Assembly: GCA_021841795.1 (NCBI GenBank)
Contig: JAKCDN010000103.1
Location: 1 to 9,175 of the forward strand
Direction: 5' to 3'
Source: Acidobacteriota bacterium
GTDB lineage: Bacteria; Acidobacteriota; Terriglobia; Terriglobales; Acidobacteriaceae
DNA length: 9,175 nt
Shown here: piece by piece, positions 6,933 to 9,175 of the stretch
How positions within the stretch are numbered: position 1 is the stretch's first letter
How the letters are laid out: every line of letters begins with the position of its first letter
Notes under the pieces: model-generated
Told to the model about the DNA's origin: nothing
Seen by the model: only the letters and a program-made list of their open reading frames with translations
Database searches by the model: none
Translations under genes and position numbers: made by a program

Positions 6933-6978
6933 GCCTGCAAACAGGCACAGGAGCCTGGCGCTCGATATCCTGCGCCAG
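6933..6978. repeat. Two adjacent inverted repeats upstream of mscS
   Basis: GCCTG/CAGGC (6933-6937 and 6942-6946) flank a 4-base loop, and CTGGCGC/GCGCCAG (6955-6961 and 6972-6978) flank 10 bases. They lie 8 bases apart, 110-154 bases upstream of the mscS start. They could be leader RNA hairpins or protein-binding palindromes. Neither is followed by a T-tract. Confidence 0.4.
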
Positions 6979-7122
6979 ATGGCATCAGGCCAAACATGAT
7001 CGACGGCGTCGGTTCGCCCGCGCTCTTGCCGCCCTCGTCCCTCGTGTTTCCCAGTTATTGAAACGGCGTTGGCTTTTGCCTGCCCCTCCGCGGCGTTTGA
7101 CTGTCCTCCACGCCCCGGGCAT

Positions 7123-7131
7123 TGATACAAT
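7123..7131 (+). promoter_or_regulatory. Extended -10 promoter element for the E1 gene
   Basis: TGATACAAT matches the extended -10 form TGnTATAAT with one change in the hexamer. A TTGACT at 7097-7102 would give a 23-base spacer, too long for a normal -35, so activity would rest on the extended -10. A start of transcription near 7138 would leave a leader of about 150 bases before ATG 7287, or about 45 bases before ATG 7182. Confidence 0.45.
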
Positions 7132-7272
7132 CGAGTCTGTAAGTTTCTGGAAAGCGGTTTCGCGGCAAGTCTGGATTCTCTATGCCCGTTTCCGTCCTGC
7201 GCATCGCGCCCGCCGTGTTCGTCGCGGCTTCGGTGTACAGGCTGCGGGCAACCCGAGACCTGGTTCTGCGAT

Positions 7273-7278
7273 GGGGGT
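7273..7278 (+). promoter_or_regulatory. Shine-Dalgarno-like site that decides the E1 start
   Basis: GGGGGT pairs with the anti-Shine-Dalgarno core with one G-U wobble and stands 8 bases before ATG 7287. The alternative ATG at 7182 has only an isolated GGA ahead of it. This favours 7287 as the start. Confidence 0.5.
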
Positions 7279-7286
7279 CGACCGGA

Positions 7287-9175
7287 ATGGAAGTGGCTGT
7301 TTCCAGGGCCCGTTACTCGGCGGCGGCTGCCGCCTCGGACGAGCCGACCGCACAACAACTTGTCGAGATCTATCGCCTGATGTTTCTCTCCCGCGCGGTA
7401 GACGATCGCGAAATCCTCCTCAAACGTCAGCAGAAGATCTTCTTCCAGATATCCTGCGCCGGGCACGAGGCCTTGCAGGTCGGCGCCGCCCTCGCGTTGC
7501 GCCCGGGATACGACTGGTTCTTCCCCTACTATCGCGATCGCGCCCTCTGTCTCGCCCTCGGCGTCACCCCGTATGACATGATGCTCCAGGCCGTAGGCGC
7601 TGCTGACGATCCGGCCAGCGGCGGCCGCCAGATGCCCACCCACTGGAGCAGCCGTGAGCTGCACATTATCAACGGCTCGTCCTCCACCGCAACCCAGTTG
7701 TTGCACGCCGTTGGATGCGCCGAGGCCGGCCGCTACTTCAGCCGGCATCCCCAGGCGGCCGTCAAAGATCCCGGCGACTACCGCGAGTTTCGCAGCGTCG
7801 ACTTCCGCGGCGACGAAGTGGCCCTGGCCTGCGTCGGCGAGGGTTCAACCTCTCAGGGCGAGTTCTGGGAGGCGCTCAATACCGCTTCCAACCAGAAGCT
7901 CCCCGTCGTCTTCATGGTCGAGGACAACGGTTACGCCATCAGTGTTCCGGTTGAGGTCAATACGCCCGGCGGAAATATCTCGCGCCTAGTGGCCAACTTC
8001 CCCAACTTCCACTTTGCTGAGATTGACGGCAACGACCCCGTCGCCAGCCTCCGCGCCTTCCAGGCTGCGGCCGCGCACTGTCGCGCGGGTCTCGGGCCGG
8101 CGCTGGTGCACGGGCACTGTGTCCGTCTTTACTCCCACTCCCTCTCTGACGACGACAAGCTCTATCGCTCCGCCGCCGAACGCGAGGCCGACGCCCTCCA
8201 CGATCCCATCGCCCGCATGCGCGCGCGCCTGATCGCCGACGGCCTACGCACCGCCGCGGAGATGGATGAGCTCGAACGGGGCCTGGAGCGCCAGGTCGCT
8301 GAGGCGGCAGAGCTCGCGCTGACCGCGCCGCTGCCCGCGGTTGAGAGCATCACCACCCACGTCTATTCTGAGAGCCTCGATCCCACCCGCGCCGCTTTTG
8401 CCTCCGGCCTGTTGCCGCCCGCGGCCTCTCCTGCCAATGGCCATCAGCCCCAGCTTCACACCATGGCCGACCTCATCAACCGCTGCCTGCGCGACGAGAT
8501 GCAGCGCGACCAGCGCATCGTAATCTACGGCGAAGACGTGGCCGACGCCAGCCGCAAGGACGCTTTGAACGAGGTCAAGGGCAAGGGCGGCGTCTTCAAG
8601 CTCACCGCCGGACTGCAAAAGGAGTTCGGCTCCGAGCGCGTCTTCAACTCGCCCCTCGCCGAGGCCAACATCGTCGGCCGTGCCGTCGGCTACGCGCTCC
8701 GCGGCATGAAGCCGGTGGTGGAGATTCAGTTCTTCGATTACATCTGGCCCGCCATGCACCAGATTCGGAATGAGCTGGCTTTGCTGCGCTGGCGATCCAA
8801 TGGCGCATGGGGCGCGCCTGCCGTCATCCGCGTTCCCATCGGCGGCTACCTTACCGGCGGCTCCATCTACCACTCGCAGTCGGGCGAGAGCATCTTTACC
8901 CACATTCCCGGCCTGCGCGTCGTCTTCCCCTCCAACGCTCTCGACGCCAACGGACTGCTGCGCACCGCCATCCGCTGCGACGACCCCGTGCTCTTCCTCG
9001 AGCACAAGCGTCTCTATCGCGAAACCTATGGCCGCGCCGCCTATCCGGGGCCAGACTTTGCCATCCCCTTCGGCAAGGCGGCTGTGGTTCGGCCCGGCGC
9101 TCACCTCACCCTCGTCACCTACGGAGCCGTGATTCCCCGTGCCCTGCAGGCCGCGCACCTGGCCGCGCGGCAGCA
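7287..9175 (+). CDS. Fused E1 alpha/beta subunit of a 2-oxoacid dehydrogenase (3' end outside window)
   Basis: This thiamine-diphosphate enzyme would decarboxylate a 2-oxoacid (branched-chain or pyruvate) and pass the acyl group to the lipoyl E2 subunit. At least 629 residues are encoded and the frame is still open at the window end. The alpha half (about 25-375) shows [22 protein letters not shown] and the diphosphate/metal motif GEG(184-186)...N214 (DNGYAIS). [12 protein letters not shown] segment corresponds to the E1 alpha phosphorylation-loop region. A linker of about 17 residues leads to the beta half from Met393: [16 protein letters not shown] with the probable catalytic Glu459, and HSQSGES (His529) before [12 protein letters not shown]. 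Start ATG 7287 is chosen for its GGGGGT; ATG 7182 is in frame and possible. The usual alpha GDG motif reads GEG here. Substrate choice cannot be settled without the E2/E3 neighbours. Confidence 0.93.
   Translation, partial: MEVAVSRARYSAAAAASDEPTAQQLVEIYRLMFLSRAVDDREILLKRQQKIFFQISCAGHEALQVGAALALRPGYDWFFPYYRDRALCLALGVTPYDMMLQAVGAADDPASGGRQMPTHWSSRELHIINGSSSTATQLLHAVGCAEAGRYFSRHPQAAVKDPGDYREFRSVDFRGDEVALACVGEGSTSQGEFWEALNTASNQKLPVVFMVEDNGYAISVPVEVNTPGGNISRLVANFPNFHFAEIDGNDPVASLRAFQAAAAHCRAGLGPALVHGHCVRLYSHSLSDDDKLYRSAAEREADALHDPIARMRARLIADGLRTAAEMDELERGLERQVAEAAELALTAPLPAVESITTHVYSESLDPTRAAFASGLLPPAASPANGHQPQLHTMADLINRCLRDEMQRDQRIVIYGEDVADASRKDALNEVKGKGGVFKLTAGLQKEFGSERVFNSPLAEANIVGRAVGYALRGMKPVVEIQFFDYIWPAMHQIRNELALLRWRSNGAWGAPAVIRVPIGGYLTGGSIYHSQSGESIFTHIPGLRVVFPSNALDANGLLRTAIRCDDPVLFLEHKRLYRETYGRAAYPGPDFAIPFGKAAVVRPGAHLTLVTYGAVIPRALQAAHLAARQ

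Larger units (their letters stand above)
6825..7286. other. Divergent intergenic region between mscS and the E1 gene
   Basis: These 462 bases separate two divergent genes and should hold both promoters. The half nearest mscS carries inverted repeats at 6848-6873, 6933-6946 and 6955-6978, and a direct repeat CAGGAGCCT at 6858-6866 and 6948-6956. The half nearest the E1 gene has an extended -10-like element at 7123-7131. No minus-strand promoter for mscS stands out. Open frames crossing the region look like shadows, and no tRNA or known riboswitch is recognised. Confidence 0.6.

Noticed and set aside
7097..7131. Conventional -35/-10 pair TTGACT ... TACAAT
   Set aside because: The spacer is 23 bases, well outside the usual 16-18, so only the extended -10 element is kept as a candidate.
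6902..7576. 224-codon plus-strand open frame overlapping the E1 start
   Set aside because: It is out of frame with the well-supported E1 protein and very Arg-rich, as expected for a shifted frame in GC-rich DNA.
6873..7748. 291-codon minus-strand open frame opposite the E1 start and the intergenic region
   Set aside because: It is antisense to the conserved E1 alpha region for much of its length, has a low-complexity composition, and shows no recognisable motif or good ribosome binding site.
8244..9158. 304-codon minus-strand open frame opposite the E1 gene
   Set aside because: It lies wholly antisense to clear E1 beta and late alpha sequence with full family motifs. Its translation is Gly/Ala/Val-rich without recognisable domains, a typical shadow of GC-rich codon bias.
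1..9175. CRISPR arrays, insertion sequences, integrase sites, tRNA or rRNA genes
   Set aside because: No regularly spaced repeats, transposase-like or integrase-like frames, or tRNA-like cloverleaf sequences were seen on either strand.

Overview
The window is a GC-rich chromosomal segment whose gene content points to the phylum Acidobacteriota, probably class Terriglobia. This is an inference. It rests mainly on an Oar-like TonB-dependent receptor with an N-terminal carboxypeptidase-regulatory-like domain, a family strongly expanded in that phylum, plus a fused alpha/beta 2-oxoacid dehydrogenase E1 and general base composition. No mobile element, rRNA, tRNA or CRISPR array is visible.

Layout from left to right. 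Positions 1-156 hold the open 3' end of an unidentified plus-strand frame that overlaps, by GTGA, the GTG start of pyrD (153-1091, class 1B dihydroorotate dehydrogenase, pyrimidine synthesis). pyrD converges, across a gap of only 27 bases, on a block of four minus-strand genes. In their own direction of transcription these are an MscS-type mechanosensitive channel (6824-5802), a SprT-like zinc metalloprotein (5763-4984), a large outer-membrane TonB-dependent receptor (4686-1858) and a stand-alone HD-domain (p)ppGpp-hydrolase-like protein (1769-1119). The channel and the SprT-like gene are 38 bases apart and are probably co-transcribed. A 297-base intergenic region rich in inverted repeats precedes the receptor gene and probably carries its promoter. 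The hydrolase gene follows the receptor by 88 bases and has its own Shine-Dalgarno-like sequence.

Divergent from the channel gene, and separated by about 460 bases with an extended -10-like promoter, lies a plus-strand gene (7287 to the window end, incomplete) for a fused E1 alpha/beta subunit of a thiamine-diphosphate 2-oxoacid dehydrogenase (pyruvate or branched-chain 2-oxoacids).

The genes are mostly unrelated housekeeping and envelope functions: nucleotide synthesis, stress alarmone turnover, outer-membrane uptake, osmotic protection and central carbon or branched-chain metabolism. I see no convincing new multi-gene system. The points most worth a second look are an apparent degenerate internal duplication in the SprT-like protein, a hydrophobic antisense frame across the SprT/mscS junction, the palindrome-rich leader of the receptor gene, and an unidentified, possibly translationally coupled frame upstream of pyrD.
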